Below are positions 1 through 6,908 of a DNA stretch of 64,000 bases, in pieces; within the stretch, counting starts at the first letter, position 1, and each line of letters opens with the position of its first letter. This DNA comes from a virus. A program made the position numbers and the translations under genes. The notes under the pieces were generated by a model. It was given only the letters and a program-made list of their open reading frames with translations. It was not told where the DNA came from and made no database searches. Where the stretch lies: positions 19,430 through 83,429 of the IMG/VR virus record IMGVR_UViG_3300046694_000202. The stretch is one strand, 5' to 3'.

Positions 1-374
1 CACCAGATCTCTCCCATACGGTCTTTGTAGACTTCCAGAATTGCGGCGTGGTTCTTGATGTCTCCCTCGCGGTACATGAAGCGGACCAGCTCGTCGACCA
101 TCCAGAGGTTGTGCAGCAGGTCGCTGTGATAGTGCGCCCCTTCATCACTCCAGCGGGCGCCAGTGCAGAGGCCCATGCGGCTTCCTTCGAGGCGCAGCAC
201 ATAGCACTCGACCTCGCGCCCTTGGAAATACGGCTTCAACTCGGTCGGCCCTTTGATCAGGCGATCCGCGAGGATGAAGCGCTCCATGACCGGAGTCGCG
301 ACCTTGATCATGCGATCGGTGTTGTGCGCAGGCTCGAACTTCCACTCACGGCCGAACTTGTCGATGTGTGGCAT
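1..374 (-). CDS. Hypothetical protein, 3' end beyond the window
   Basis: An open frame starts at the ATG at 374 and runs off the left edge without a stop, giving at least 124 residues beginning MPHIDKFGREWKFEP. The start lies two bases past the TGA of the gene upstream, which fits tight packing in a leftward operon. The protein is soluble, with no membrane segment, mixed charge and several aromatic residues. I do not recognise the family. Confidence 0.7.
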   Translation of the reverse strand, partial: MPHIDKFGREWKFEPAHNTDRMIKVATPVMERFILADRLIKGPTELKPYFQGREVECYVLRLEGSRMGLCTGARWSDEGAHYHSDLLHNLWMVDELVRFMYREGDIKNHAAILEVYKDRMGEIW

Positions 375-376
375 GG

Positions 377-691
377 TCACTCCCCCAGGAACTTGGTGAG
401 GTCTTCGATTGTGGTCTCGATGTGGCGCAACCCCTCGTTGATTGCGTCGACGGCCTTCTCCAGCTCGTCACGTGAGATCTCCAACTCCTCGATTTCGCGC
501 TCCACCTTCTGGCCACCCGTGGCCTCGCGCCAGTCTTCGTCCCGCGCGAGGAAGTCGTCTTCGTACTGCACGTGCGCGTCGTGGAGCTGCGAGTGCAGGT
601 CTTCGAGCGGCACGATCTGGATCGTCTCCAGATAGGCCTGGAGTTCGTTGCGAATGCGCTTGATGTCGTCGAACTGGGTCTTAGTCAGCAT
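377..691 (-). CDS. Small acidic helical protein, function unknown
   Basis: About 104 residues, strongly helical and acidic (ELEISRDELEKAVDAINEG), so probably a coiled coil. The frame stays open further upstream, but the start at 691 (MLTKTQFDD) is preferred: it has a GGAG seven bases before it and overlaps the upstream stop by only 11 bases. The ATG at 703 is an alternative. No family recognised. Confidence 0.65.
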   Translation of the reverse strand: MLTKTQFDDIKRIRNELQAYLETIQIVPLEDLHSQLHDAHVQYEDDFLARDEDWREATGGQKVEREIEELEISRDELEKAVDAINEGLRHIETTIEDLTKFLGE

Positions 692-971
692 CACTGTCTC
701 CATACGCAGACTGGATCTTCTTGTTGGTATGGGAGCAGTACAGATCGACATCTTCCCAGTTGATGTCGAGCGCGATCACACGCCATCCGTTGCTCCGGTC
801 GTTCGCGATGATCGCGTTGCGGATCTCGTTGGCGTTCGCCACTGCTGCGTCCCACGACAGCGCTTCGCCGTCCGAGCAGATGAAGTAGCACGGGTAGCCA
901 CCGGGCCATGCATAGGGTCCATCTTCACGATGGATGGCCTTGTTGAAGTCCCACAGGGTTTTGATAAGCAT
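681..971 (-). CDS. Hypothetical protein, 96 aa
   Basis: Starts MLIKTLWDFNKAIHRED with GAGG about seven bases upstream. Soluble, acidic C-terminus (YGDSDAD), no motif recognised. It overlaps the next leftward gene by 11 bases, so the two are probably translationally coupled. A tetraloop hairpin lies just upstream in its leader (986-1001). Confidence 0.65.
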   Translation of the reverse strand: MLIKTLWDFNKAIHREDGPYAWPGGYPCYFICSDGEALSWDAAVANANEIRNAIIANDRSNGWRVIALDINWEDVDLYCSHTNKKIQSAYGDSDAD

Positions 972-985
972 GATTGTCCTCGTTA

Positions 986-1001
986 GCCCGCCGAAGCGGG
1001 C
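986..1001. other. GC-rich tetraloop hairpin in leader
   Basis: GCCCGC-CGAA-GCGGGC forms a perfect 6-bp stem with a CGAA loop, 15 bases upstream of the ATG at 971. No T-run follows on either strand, so it is not a clear intrinsic terminator. It could be an RNA stability or processing element. Confidence 0.4.
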
Positions 1002-1023
1002 GAATGCAGGTTGATGTGGGATG

Positions 1024-1275
1024 TCAGGAGATGGTGCAGCCGTGGGTCTTCGAGTACGTGAAGACGCGCACCTTGCCCTTGTAGTCGACGTTCACGGTGT
1101 CAACACGTGAGCCGGTTTCTTCGCGGAAGTCGCGCAGCATCGATTCGATCTGCAGGGCCAGCAGCTTCACTGCGGTGCTCATCTCGCGCTCGGTGTACGG
1201 TGCGGCTTCAGCGGGCGGTGCAGCGAGTTCGGTGGACTCGACGGCTGCGTGTTCGTTGTTCGTGATTGCGTTCAT
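1024..1275 (-). CDS. Hypothetical protein, 83 aa
   Basis: Alanine- and glutamate-rich N-terminus (residues 8-28) followed by a probable helix and a basic C-terminal segment (VNVDYKGKVRVFTYSK). First gene of a leftward unit: a palindrome copy (1296-1310) sits 20 bases upstream. Its leader, GGATCAAGACACC before the ATG, is nearly shared with the genes starting at 2071 and 4171. Function unknown. Confidence 0.6.
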   Translation of the reverse strand: MNAITNNEHAAVESTELAAPPAEAAPYTEREMSTAVKLLALQIESMLRDFREETGSRVDTVNVDYKGKVRVFTYSKTHGCTIS

Positions 1276-1295
1276 GGTGTCTTGATCCAGTGAAA

Positions 1296-1310
1296 GTGCG
1301 ACAGTCGCAC
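1296..1310. repeat. Palindrome copy 1 (GTGCGACaGTCGCAC)
   Basis: Perfect 7-bp inverted repeat around a variable centre base, 20 bases upstream of the start at 1275. One of ten copies confined to 1.3-8.2 kb. Likely an operator or a compact bidirectional terminator. Confidence 0.8.
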
Positions 1311-1331
1311 GTTGTGGTGGTGTTGAACTGC

Positions 1332-1790
1332 TCAGTACTCGCGGTCTGCTTTCTGGAACAGGTGATCGAATGCCTTTTCGATCGCTGCCCGGTTACTGCT
1401 GTCAGCGTGTTGCCACGTCCCATACAACCTTGCTGCGAACTCGCCGAGGTTGATGAGCTTCTGGGCTGTGTGCTCTCGCTGCTCACGTGACATCGATCCC
1501 ATGTGCGTGCTCTCACGCTCGTAGTGCTGCCATGCGTTTGCAAGTGCTTCATCGATCGACTTGAAGTACAGACTCTTGCCGAGTTGGCGCGTCTGCCAGT
1601 AGCTACCCTCGGGGTTTTCGAGAATCTGATAGCCCCAAGGTGGCGGCATCTTCATCTCAGTGACCCAGTAGTCGGTGCCTTCGCACTCGCTGTCGATGAA
1701 GCTCGACACGTGGTCCGAATCCTCGAACGGGCCGTGATAGAACAGCCCCTCCACCGGGTTGCCGGTGATGACGAGTAGTTGCTTCTTCAT
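1332..1790 (-). CDS. Hypothetical protein, 152 aa
   Basis: Starts MKKQLLVITGNPVEGLFY with a purine-rich AGGTGG upstream. Residues 1-50 look like an alpha/beta fold; the C-terminal half is helical and charged. Overlaps the stop of the gene at 1787-2071 by four bases (ATGA), so the two are co-translated. Unrecognised phage accessory protein. Confidence 0.65.
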   Translation of the reverse strand: MKKQLLVITGNPVEGLFYHGPFEDSDHVSSFIDSECEGTDYWVTEMKMPPPWGYQILENPEGSYWQTRQLGKSLYFKSIDEALANAWQHYERESTHMGSMSREQREHTAQKLINLGEFAARLYGTWQHADSSNRAAIEKAFDHLFQKADREY

Positions 1791-2071
1791 GCCGCCACCT
1801 GTTCGAACTGCTCGCCGAACACTTCAGCTTCTACGAGCTGATACGTGTAGCGCGGCCGGCCGTGGAAGTACTTCGTGTCGATGACGAGGCCGCATTGCTT
1901 GGCCAAGCGATCGATGATCTCTTCCGGGTGGTGCGAGCCGTGATAGTCCATGTGATGGAAGATCTGCTCTTCGAGCGCTGCGTGGAACGCGGCCTCGACG
2001 TAGGGTGCCCGGTCTTTCGCGTCGTCCATCATCTGCTCGAACGTTGCGAACGGGCCATGTGTGGTGGTCAT
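1787..2071 (-). CDS. Hypothetical protein, 94 aa
   Basis: Starts MTTTHGPFATFEQMM. Histidine-rich middle (IFHHMDYHGSHHPEE, residues 37-51), which might bind metal although no known motif fits. First gene of a unit behind palindrome copy 2. Its leader, CACGGATCAACACACC before the ATG, closely matches those of the genes starting at 1275 and 4171. Confidence 0.65.
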   Translation of the reverse strand: MTTTHGPFATFEQMMDDAKDRAPYVEAAFHAALEEQIFHHMDYHGSHHPEEIIDRLAKQCGLVIDTKYFHGRPRYTYQLVEAEVFGEQFEQVAA

Positions 2072-2104
2072 GGTGTGTTGATCCGTGAAGGTTGAAGGTT
2101 AAAA

Positions 2105-2119
2105 GTGCGACCGTCGCAC
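2105..2119. repeat. Palindrome copy 2 (GTGCGACcGTCGCAC)
   Basis: Extended arms AAA/TTT make a 21-bp palindrome. Its right arm runs into the TAA stop of the gene at 2121-2318, and it lies 33 bases upstream of the start at 2071. Confidence 0.8.
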
Positions 2120-2120
2120 T

Positions 2121-2318
2121 TTACATATCCGGCGTGTGCGTCACTTGCTTGCCGTGCCCATCGGGCTGCACATCCGTCTCGGCCAGGGTGACGGACACCA
2201 GATGCTGCTTGCTCTTCGGTGCCTTGAACTGGGCGATTGCCTTGGTCTTGGCTTCGAGTAGCGTGTTCGCGTAGATCTCCGCGCGTTTGCTGTTGAAGAA
2301 AGCGATGTATCCGTTCAT
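2121..2318 (-). CDS. Small protein, 65 aa
   Basis: Starts MNGYIAFFNSKRAEIYANT at 2318, preceded by a strong AAAGGAG; a longer in-frame extension to 2435 overlaps the next gene and lacks this signal. The pattern 'phage surface residues, then EIYANTLLEAKTKAI' suggests one compact alpha/beta domain. The stop codon is part of palindrome copy 2. Function unknown. Confidence 0.7.
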   Translation of the reverse strand: MNGYIAFFNSKRAEIYANTLLEAKTKAIAQFKAPKSKQHLVSVTLAETDVQPDGHGKQVTHTPDM

Positions 2319-2328
2319 TGCATCTCCT

Positions 2329-2565
2329 TTAGGTGCTGCTGCTGAATCCCGCCAACAGTTCGACGGTAAGCGGGCCTTGAAACGTGCCGACGCGATCGCA
2401 CTGGTGAACGTAGTGGTCGCGGTCTTCCGGGTCATAGCCGTTGTCGTAGTACAGGCTGTGAACGAACAACTCAGTGGCCTGCTTCTCGGACTCAGCCGGG
2501 ATCAGGTCAGCGACATCATCGTCCCAGCCATCGAGTCGGCCGCAGAGAAGGAACAGGTGTTTCAT
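2329..2565 (-). CDS. Hypothetical acidic protein, 78 aa
   Basis: Starts MKHLFLLCGRLDGWDDD with a perfect AAGGAG seven bases upstream. Acidic, no membrane segment, no recognised motif. It precedes the 65-residue gene with a 10-base gap and overlaps the upstream membrane-protein gene by four bases, so it belongs to the same leftward operon. Confidence 0.7.
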   Translation of the reverse strand: MKHLFLLCGRLDGWDDDVADLIPAESEKQATELFVHSLYYDNGYDPEDRDHYVHQCDRVGTFQGPLTVELLAGFSSST

Positions 2566-2807
2566 TTACGTCTCCTTTTCTTGGTGGTGCGCAGGATGTC
2601 CCTTCGAATCGTCTGCACGAAGATCGCCAGCACGAATGCACCGATTGCGAGGAGGACGAACCAGACCAGGATCAGCCCGAGCGGGTTACTCGGATCGATG
2701 GGCGTGCGCTCTTGGAAGAGACCACGAACCATGCCGCTCGTTTCCGCCAGTGCTGTGCGTGCTGGGTTCGTGAGCAGGTACACGAGCAGCGCGACGTGCT
2801 TATTCAT
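2562..2807 (-). CDS. Small membrane protein, 81 aa
   Basis: Start at 2807 (MNKHVALLVYLLTNPA) chosen because it overlaps the preceding stop by eight bases; the open frame further upstream is a shadow. One clear transmembrane segment near residues 42-65 (LGLILVWFVLLAIGAFVLAI), followed by a very basic tail (TTKKRRRK) that should face the cytoplasm. Function unknown; such accessory inner-membrane proteins are common in early phage regions. Confidence 0.65.
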   Translation of the reverse strand: MNKHVALLVYLLTNPARTALAETSGMVRGLFQERTPIDPSNPLGLILVWFVLLAIGAFVLAIFVQTIRRDILRTTKKRRRK

Positions 2808-3027
2808 CAGCGTCCTCCACGCCTTCGATCGAGATCTCGATGTCGTAGCCTTCAACCGCGCCCGTGATGGTCGGATCCCCGTCGAACACCATCGTGCCTT
2901 CGGTGTCGAGATAGTTGTGGACCCACTCCAAGCGGCCCTCGGGCGGCACGTCATCGGGTACCTTGATGAACAGCGTCTCGCACTCCCACACCGCTTGCAT
3001 ACGGTGGACAGTCAGGATCTTAGGCAT
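2800..3027 (-). CDS. Hypothetical acidic protein, 75 aa
   Basis: Starts MPKILTVHRMQAVWECE and ends in a run of acids (EGVEDADE). Predicted beta-rich. Overlaps the next gene by eight bases. Its opening MPKI resembles that of the upstream zinc-ribbon gene, but the rest differs. Function unknown. Confidence 0.65.
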   Translation of the reverse strand: MPKILTVHRMQAVWECETLFIKVPDDVPPEGRLEWVHNYLDTEGTMVFDGDPTITGAVEGYDIEISIEGVEDADE

Positions 3028-3202
3028 CAGGAACCTCCACTTCGTTGAAGGACTTCACATCAGTCGAGCAGTCGTCGCAGAAGCCGTCGTCAAAGATGCC
3101 CGAGAGTTCCCAATCCTGCTTCTCGATGTTCCAGCGCACCGTCGCATCGCGGCCCACGTCATCGCCGCCGCAATATGGGCAGACCATCTTGATCTTAGGC
3201 AT
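3020..3202 (-). CDS. Small zinc-ribbon protein, 60 aa
   Basis: Starts MPKIKMVCPYCGGDDVGRD and contains two CxxC pairs (CPYC at residues 8-11; CDDC near 42-45) separated by about 30 residues with a WELSG turn. That is the layout of a zinc ribbon. Probably a nucleic-acid or protein-binding accessory factor; the exact role is not recognisable. Confidence 0.65.
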   Translation of the reverse strand: MPKIKMVCPYCGGDDVGRDATVRWNIEKQDWELSGIFDDGFCDDCSTDVKSFNEVEVPDA

Positions 3203-3209
3203 GGCTCCC

Positions 3210-3551
3210 TCAGACGTTCATGTATTCGGAGATCTCGACGAAGTACTTCCGTCCCTTGACCTTCTTCGCACGAGCACGCGCCTGCCAGTGCCCGCAGCAG
3301 TCGTGCTCGCAGCGGCAACCGTAGTCCAGCTCGAATTCGAGCGCCTTGACCGCATCGCGCTTCTTCACACCACGCGGTGCGACGACCGACAGCAGCCGGG
3401 TACGGTGCTCACCATCCGCGGAGTAGATGACGTTGTCGAATGAGTTGCCGAGCAGCTTGAATGCGCCTACATACTCCGAGCGTTCGAGATGACTCCAACC
3501 CGAGCGGTACTGGCTCGTGAGCGGCTTATGGGCGTACAGGATCTCAGGCAT
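3210..3551 (-). CDS. Hypothetical cysteine-containing protein, 113 aa
   Basis: Start at 3551 (MPEILYAHKPLTSQYRSGW), overlapping the upstream stop by eight bases. A cluster GCRCEHDCCGHW near residues 82-93 could bind a metal. A basic stretch (RARAKKVKGRK) follows. No family recognised. Confidence 0.6.
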   Translation of the reverse strand: MPEILYAHKPLTSQYRSGWSHLERSEYVGAFKLLGNSFDNVIYSADGEHRTRLLSVVAPRGVKKRDAVKALEFELDYGCRCEHDCCGHWQARARAKKVKGRKYFVEISEYMNV

Positions 3552-3831
3552 GAGCAGGCTCCAGCGGCAGGTACATGGATGCCTTCGAGTACTCGTCGAG
3601 CACATCGCGAATCAGGCGTGCATTGCGGCGATCGACCGTGAGTGCGTTCACGACGTTGGCGAGCGTGAACTGCGTGGCTACATCGGGTGCCCCGAACTCG
3701 GCGGCGTACAGCTTGAACAGACGCTGTCGCAGCTTGGCGGGGATGGCAGTCTCGCATTCGTGCTTTGCTGCTTCAGCCATCGTGGCGAATTCGAGGCCGT
3801 CGCAACTCTTGTAACGCTTGAGTTCGCGCAT
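3544..3831 (-). CDS. Paralogue A of a three-gene family, 95 aa
   Basis: Starts MRELKRYKSCDGLEFATM. The N-terminal pattern (Y-x-S-x-DG-x-x-F-x-T-x-x-E-A-x-x-H-E-x-x-x-AIP) is shared with the products at 3833-4171 and 4258-4554. The rest is a helical domain of similar length. The three genes look like tandem duplications that have diverged. Start chosen because it lies one base past the upstream stop. Function unknown. Confidence 0.65.
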   Translation of the reverse strand: MRELKRYKSCDGLEFATMAEAAKHECETAIPAKLRQRLFKLYAAEFGAPDVATQFTLANVVNALTVDRRNARLIRDVLDEYSKASMYLPLEPAHA

Positions 3832-3832
3832 G

Positions 3833-4171
3833 TTAGGCCTCGTCTTCAATGATACGGTCGACGATCGAGCGCTTCGATTCGAGGAACGATTTCATGTTGT
3901 CGAGCTGCTGCACATCGTGGCGCAGCTTGGTGTAGTCCGAGAGGAGTTCCCCGAACACTACCGACTGGCTCACAAGCACCAGCGCGAGCTTGTCAGCCGC
4001 AGAGGGTGAGAGTTCGATGCCCTCTTGCGTGAGTGCGCAGTGCTTGAGCAGCTTGGAGATGGAGCGCGGGATAGCAATGCCGTGTTCATGGCGTGTGGCT
4101 TCTTCACGGCTGGTGAAGGTGGCGCCGTCGCGCGTTTCGTAGGTCTCGATGACCTTGAGGGGTTTGTGCAT
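3833..4171 (-). CDS. Paralogue B of a three-gene family, 112 aa
   Basis: Starts MHKPLKVIETYETRDGATF. It shows the family core most clearly: Y-x-TRDG-ATF-TSREEATRHE-x-x-x-AIP. The C-terminal part is helical (SKLLKHCALTQEG onward). First gene of a unit: palindrome copy 3 is 36 bases upstream, and the leader CTCACGGATCAAGACC before the ATG is shared with the genes at 1275 and 2071. Function unknown. Confidence 0.65.
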   Translation of the reverse strand: MHKPLKVIETYETRDGATFTSREEATRHEHGIAIPRSISKLLKHCALTQEGIELSPSAADKLALVLVSQSVVFGELLSDYTKLRHDVQQLDNMKSFLESKRSIVDRIIEDEA

Positions 4172-4207
4172 GGTCTTGATCCGTGAGATTAGAAGTGATG
4201 GTGGAAA

Positions 4208-4222
4208 GTGCGACGGTCGCAC
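4208..4222. repeat. Palindrome copy 3 (GTGCGACgGTCGCAC)
   Basis: Flanked by GGAAA and TTTCC, which extends the palindrome to 25 bp. Between the stop of paralogue C and the start of paralogue B. Confidence 0.8.
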
Positions 4223-4257
4223 TTTCCACTTCGAAGCTCAGTGGTGGATGAGCTGTC

Positions 4258-4554
4258 TTACGCTGCTGCCTGTTCGTCGTGGTGCTTTTCGAGCGCGTCG
4301 ATCTGAGCCACGGTGTCGCGGGCTGCGATGTACTGATCGAGGAACGATCGCATCGCGTTCGGGTTCTGCAACATGGCGGTCACCAGCGGCTTGAGGCCGT
4401 CAGGGTTCAGCACCATGTTGTTGAGCGCTGCGTATGAGCCTTGGATCTGCTCGATGATCGCAGCCGGGATCGCCTTGGTCATCTCGTGGCGCAGGCCGTC
4501 TTTCTGCGTGTTGTGGTTGACGCCGTCACGCGATTGGTAGAGTTGTTTCAACAT
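4258..4554 (-). CDS. Paralogue C of a three-gene family, 98 aa
   Basis: Starts MLKQLYQSRDGVNHNTQKDG. Same core as paralogues A and B (Y-x-SRDG ... RHE-x-x-x-AIP) followed by an amphipathic helical domain. Stands alone in its unit, with palindrome copy 4 57 bases upstream and palindrome copy 3 downstream. Function unknown. Confidence 0.65.
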   Translation of the reverse strand: MLKQLYQSRDGVNHNTQKDGLRHEMTKAIPAAIIEQIQGSYAALNNMVLNPDGLKPLVTAMLQNPNAMRSFLDQYIAARDTVAQIDALEKHHDEQAAA

Positions 4555-4608
4555 GATGTTTGTTATCCGTTAGAGATTAGAGTTAGGTACAGCTCGAAGC
4601 TCACTGCA

Positions 4609-4785
4609 TCAGTGCGACTGTCGCACTTTTCGTTCGTCTTCCACTACGTTGACCGTCTGGCGCGGCCTATCTGTTGCCCACACGCGCAGGTCATTCGCGC
4701 GTATGAAATCGATGGCTTCATCGATTGTCTTGAACTCGCCGAATTCGTGGCCAGTTCGCTTGTGCTTCACGGTCCACGTGTTCAT
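4609..4785 (-). CDS. Small protein, 58 aa, ending inside a palindrome
   Basis: ATG at 4785 overlaps the upstream TGA (ATGA). The product reads MNTWTVKHKRTGHEF and continues through KTIDEAIDFIRAND to end KVRQSH. The last six codons and the stop are built from palindrome copy 4. The 'KTIDEAIDFI' helix after a small beta hairpin is typical of tiny phage proteins. Function unknown. Confidence 0.6.
   Translation of the reverse strand: MNTWTVKHKRTGHEFGEFKTIDEAIDFIRANDLRVWATDRPRQTVNVVEDERKVRQSH
4612..4626. repeat. Palindrome copy 4 (GTGCGACtGTCGCAC)
   Basis: Lies inside the 3' end of the 58-residue gene, so this copy is both coding and non-coding. Upstream of the start at 4554. Confidence 0.8.
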
Positions 4786-4970
4786 GCTGGGAACACCGCA
4801 AGCACGCTCTCCGGGAACAACAGCCGGCCACCCGAGAAGAAGATGATCCCGCTTCGTTCACCGATGCGGACGATCACATCCTGCTTCTCGACGCCGTAGT
4901 TGATGTAGCGCACGGTGTCGCCGACTTTGTACAGGTTGAGCGGGGGATTCGACTCGATCAGCTCGCTCAT
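4782..4970 (-). CDS. Small beta-rich protein, 62 aa
   Basis: Starts MSELIESNPPLNLYKVGDTV. The pattern KVGDTVRYINYG ... QDVIVRIGERSG looks like an SH3- or KOW-like beta barrel. It is linked by ATGA overlaps to both neighbours, so 5392-4609 is one coupled unit. Exact role unknown. Confidence 0.65.
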   Translation of the reverse strand: MSELIESNPPLNLYKVGDTVRYINYGVEKQDVIVRIGERSGIIFFSGGRLLFPESVLAVFPA

Positions 4971-5392
4971 GATGCGGCCTCGATCTTGACCTTCTGGAAG
5001 TCGTAGGGGTTGACCTGCACGAACATCACTTGATGGAACAGATCGGCGAGGTAGTCCTTGATCCCGTTGCGGTCAATGCCAGAGATCTTGAGAACCGCGC
5101 CATATTCGAGCGAGGGTGTGACCACGACTTGATGGTCTGTCCATCCGGCATACACGCCGTGCTCGTTCATGTGGTGAAACGACGTGTTGAACACGAGCTT
5201 GTTGCTCTTGCACTCGTCTTTCGCGAGCTTGACGCCCGCATCGAGGCCTGAACCAGAGGGCAAGTGCTCCTTGAGCATGGCGTCGAGGGTGTTGCGGTGG
5301 TGGTCGCGCCACTCGGTGTTGCCATCCGCGTCGCAGCGTTCGATGGTTGCCAGCAGCGATGCGATGGCTGAGTACAGCGGTACGGTGGTCAT
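4967..5392 (-). CDS. Hypothetical protein, 141 aa
   Basis: Starts MTTVPLYSAIASLLATIER with GGAG ten bases upstream. N-terminal helix pair, then a beta-rich C-terminal half (KLVFNTSFHHMNEHGVYAGW). Ends with ATGA overlap onto the 62-residue gene. First gene of a unit; palindrome copy 5 is 125 bases upstream. Unrecognised. Confidence 0.65.
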   Translation of the reverse strand: MTTVPLYSAIASLLATIERCDADGNTEWRDHHRNTLDAMLKEHLPSGSGLDAGVKLAKDECKSNKLVFNTSFHHMNEHGVYAGWTDHQVVVTPSLEYGAVLKISGIDRNGIKDYLADLFHQVMFVQVNPYDFQKVKIEAAS

Positions 5393-5517
5393 GCGTCATG
5401 TCTCCGTGGTGGAAGGGTTTACCAGAGGCTCTACAACGGCCTCGTGCGGGCCTCTGGCTACGTGGGCCTATCCGAAGGCTCACGAGCGGCGTGGCGGTAC
5501 CGCAAATCAAGCGAGAA

Positions 5518-5532
5518 GTGCGACGGTCGCAC
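5518..5532. repeat. Palindrome copy 5 (GTGCGACgGTCGCAC)
   Basis: The TTTA after the right arm supplies the TAA stop of the gene at 5534-5908, the same arrangement as copy 2. Confidence 0.8.
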
Positions 5533-5533
5533 T

Positions 5534-5908
5534 TTATGAGAGTGCGATTGCTGCGAGGCTGAGGAGAATGAGCACGCAGACGGCTCCGATTGCTCGATCC
5601 CAGCGATGCGCGGATTGCTGCTGTGCGGGCGTCAGGTGCAGGGTCACTCGCAGGTCGAGCGATGCGGAGCGTTGAGCGCGAGCACGAGCGCGGAGCGGGA
5701 GCTGGAGCGGCCACCTGATGGCGTCGAGCGCGGCCTCTACGTCGCGTAGCGATCGGAGGGCGTGACTAGGGCAGGAGCTGGAGCTAGAGCCGAGAGCAGG
5801 AGCTGAGAGCATGGTCGTGTTGTGTGGCGGTGTAGCTGTAGCGGCTTGCGTGGTGGTGGCCGCATTACGAAGGTGCAAGGATACCGGTTTCTTACGATCG
5901 GGATTCAT
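5534..5908 (-). CDS. Tail-anchored membrane protein, 124 aa
   Basis: Start at 5908 (MNPDRKKPVSLHLRNAATT) chosen as the ATG nearest the rest of the reading frame; weak ribosome site. Low-complexity Thr/Ala/Ser segment (residues 15-45), a basic helical middle (LPLRARARAQRSASLDL), and one hydrophobic segment at the very C-terminus (IGAVCVLILLSLAAIALS). A TATCTGATA motif lies 15 bases upstream of the ATG. Function unknown. Confidence 0.5.
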   Translation of the reverse strand: MNPDRKKPVSLHLRNAATTTQAATATPPHNTTMLSAPALGSSSSSCPSHALRSLRDVEAALDAIRWPLQLPLRARARAQRSASLDLRVTLHLTPAQQQSAHRWDRAIGAVCVLILLSLAAIALS

Positions 5909-5922
5909 GGTCGTGGTGGATT

Positions 5923-5931
5923 TATCTGATA
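5923..5931. promoter_or_regulatory. TATCTGATA motif copy 1
   Basis: Nine-base pseudo-palindrome directly upstream of the leftward start at 5908. Further copies at 6023-6031, 6186-6194 and, inverted, 12760-12768, all in intergenic DNA. Confidence 0.35.
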
Positions 5932-6022
5932 GAGAGGCCAAAACGCAACACGGGCCAGCGTGCAGCGTCCGCAGAGGGACAAGTAAAGGTTTCGTTTTTC
6001 CTTTTTTCTATTAAAAATTAAA

Positions 6023-6031
6023 TATCTGATA
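6023..6031. promoter_or_regulatory. TATCTGATA motif copy 2
   Basis: Inside the AT-rich candidate origin. Confidence 0.3.
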
Positions 6032-6182
6032 CTTGTTGCTCATGCATGAAAGAGAAATTCCTAATGCTTTCCTTGTCCCCTCTCTCTTTGATACTTCTTC
6101 TTCTTTTATTCTTTGAAAAGGAAGGAAGAAAGAAAGAATATAATATATAGCTAAGTACTTGATTTTAAAGGACTTTTGCCTC

Positions 6183-6199
6183 AACTATCTGATAGTTGA
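6183..6199. promoter_or_regulatory. Perfect 17-bp palindrome containing TATCTGATA copy 3
   Basis: CAACTATCtGATAGTTG: 8-bp arms round one base, at the right edge of the AT-rich stretch. A good operator candidate. Confidence 0.4.
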
Positions 6200-6297
6200 A
6201 ACGAGGAAAAATCCGCGCACGGCGCCCATTTTGGTTCCACTGTGGTCTCTTGGTGCCCCGCGAACCACCACTGTGGTACCGCGACGGTGCGGTCGGT

Positions 6298-6306
6298 TTA
6301 TCCACA
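6298..6306 (+). promoter_or_regulatory. DnaA box (TTATCCACA)
   Basis: Exact match to the consensus DnaA box. Together with the following bases it forms TCCACA-a-TGTGGA (6301-6313). Confidence 0.5.
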
Positions 6307-6448
6307 ATGTGGACAGCCGATGGTTACGCCCCCCACAAAATTCCACAATGCGTAACGCATTTCACACTGTTGAACGCGCGCCGGCTACAGCTCCACCGCC
6401 GATTTCAACACGCACACAGTGCGGTTACCCACTAACCCGCACTAACTC

Positions 6449-6877
6449 TCACCGCGCCGGCTTCACACGCACGGAGCAGCCCCATGCCTCAGCCAACATC
6501 TCCACGCGCAGTACCCGCACCCGCTCCTGCGCCTTCTCCTGCTGCACGGCACGCTCCCGCGACCGGCTCAGACGCCGCTCCACATGCGTGCTAAAGCGCA
6601 CTGGTTCAGGCGCTGGAGCTGTAGCGGGTTCCGCGTCAGGACGCGCCCATTCCGGCATCTGTTCCAGAGTCGTGTCACCGCGCGCCAATGCACGGCGCAG
6701 CATGGCGATCTGGGCCTCGCGCGGCGTGAAGTTCTGCACGAGCTTCGGCTTGTCCAGCTGGTCCGTCTTGGGCGCATAAGCACGTGTCACAGACAGCGGC
6801 TTACGCCAGCGACCGGGGCCACGCTCCGGATCATCTTGCCCATACTCTTTCACGTACATCCACGAGAGCGCGCCCAT
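6449..6877 (-). CDS. Basic hypothetical protein, 142 aa
   Basis: Start at 6877 (MGALSWMYVKEYGQDDPERG) chosen because a GGAG sits six bases upstream; a TTG four codons earlier is less likely. The N-terminal half is mixed. The C-terminal half is a long basic helix (VERRLSRSRERAVQQEKAQERVRVLR), a possible DNA- or RNA-binding coiled coil. Palindrome copy 6 lies 16 bases upstream of the ATG. It borders the candidate origin, so a replication or regulatory role is possible but unproven. Confidence 0.6.
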   Translation of the reverse strand: MGALSWMYVKEYGQDDPERGPGRWRKPLSVTRAYAPKTDQLDKPKLVQNFTPREAQIAMLRRALARGDTTLEQMPEWARPDAEPATAPAPEPVRFSTHVERRLSRSRERAVQQEKAQERVRVLRVEMLAEAWGCSVRVKPAR

Positions 6878-6893
6878 CTTGGTCTCCAATAAA

Positions 6894-6908
6894 GTGCGAC
6901 CGTCGCAC
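6894..6908. repeat. Palindrome copy 6 (GTGCGACcGTCGCAC)
   Basis: Flanked by AAA and TTTT, 16 bases upstream of the start at 6877. Confidence 0.8.

Larger units (their letters stand above)
5909..6448. other. AT-rich intergenic stretch, candidate replication origin
   Basis: 540 bases with no convincing gene. About 5990-6195 is very AT-rich against GC-rich neighbours, with pyrimidine and purine runs. It is followed by two copies of CCACTGTGGT (6237-6246, 6268-6277), a consensus DnaA box TTATCCACA (6298-6306) facing a second half site, and ATGCGTaACGCAT (6348-6360). Three TATCTGATA motifs lie at 5923, 6023 and 6186. The combination of unwinding-prone DNA, a DnaA box and repeats resembles a plasmid or phage origin; this is an inference. 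Confidence 0.4.
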
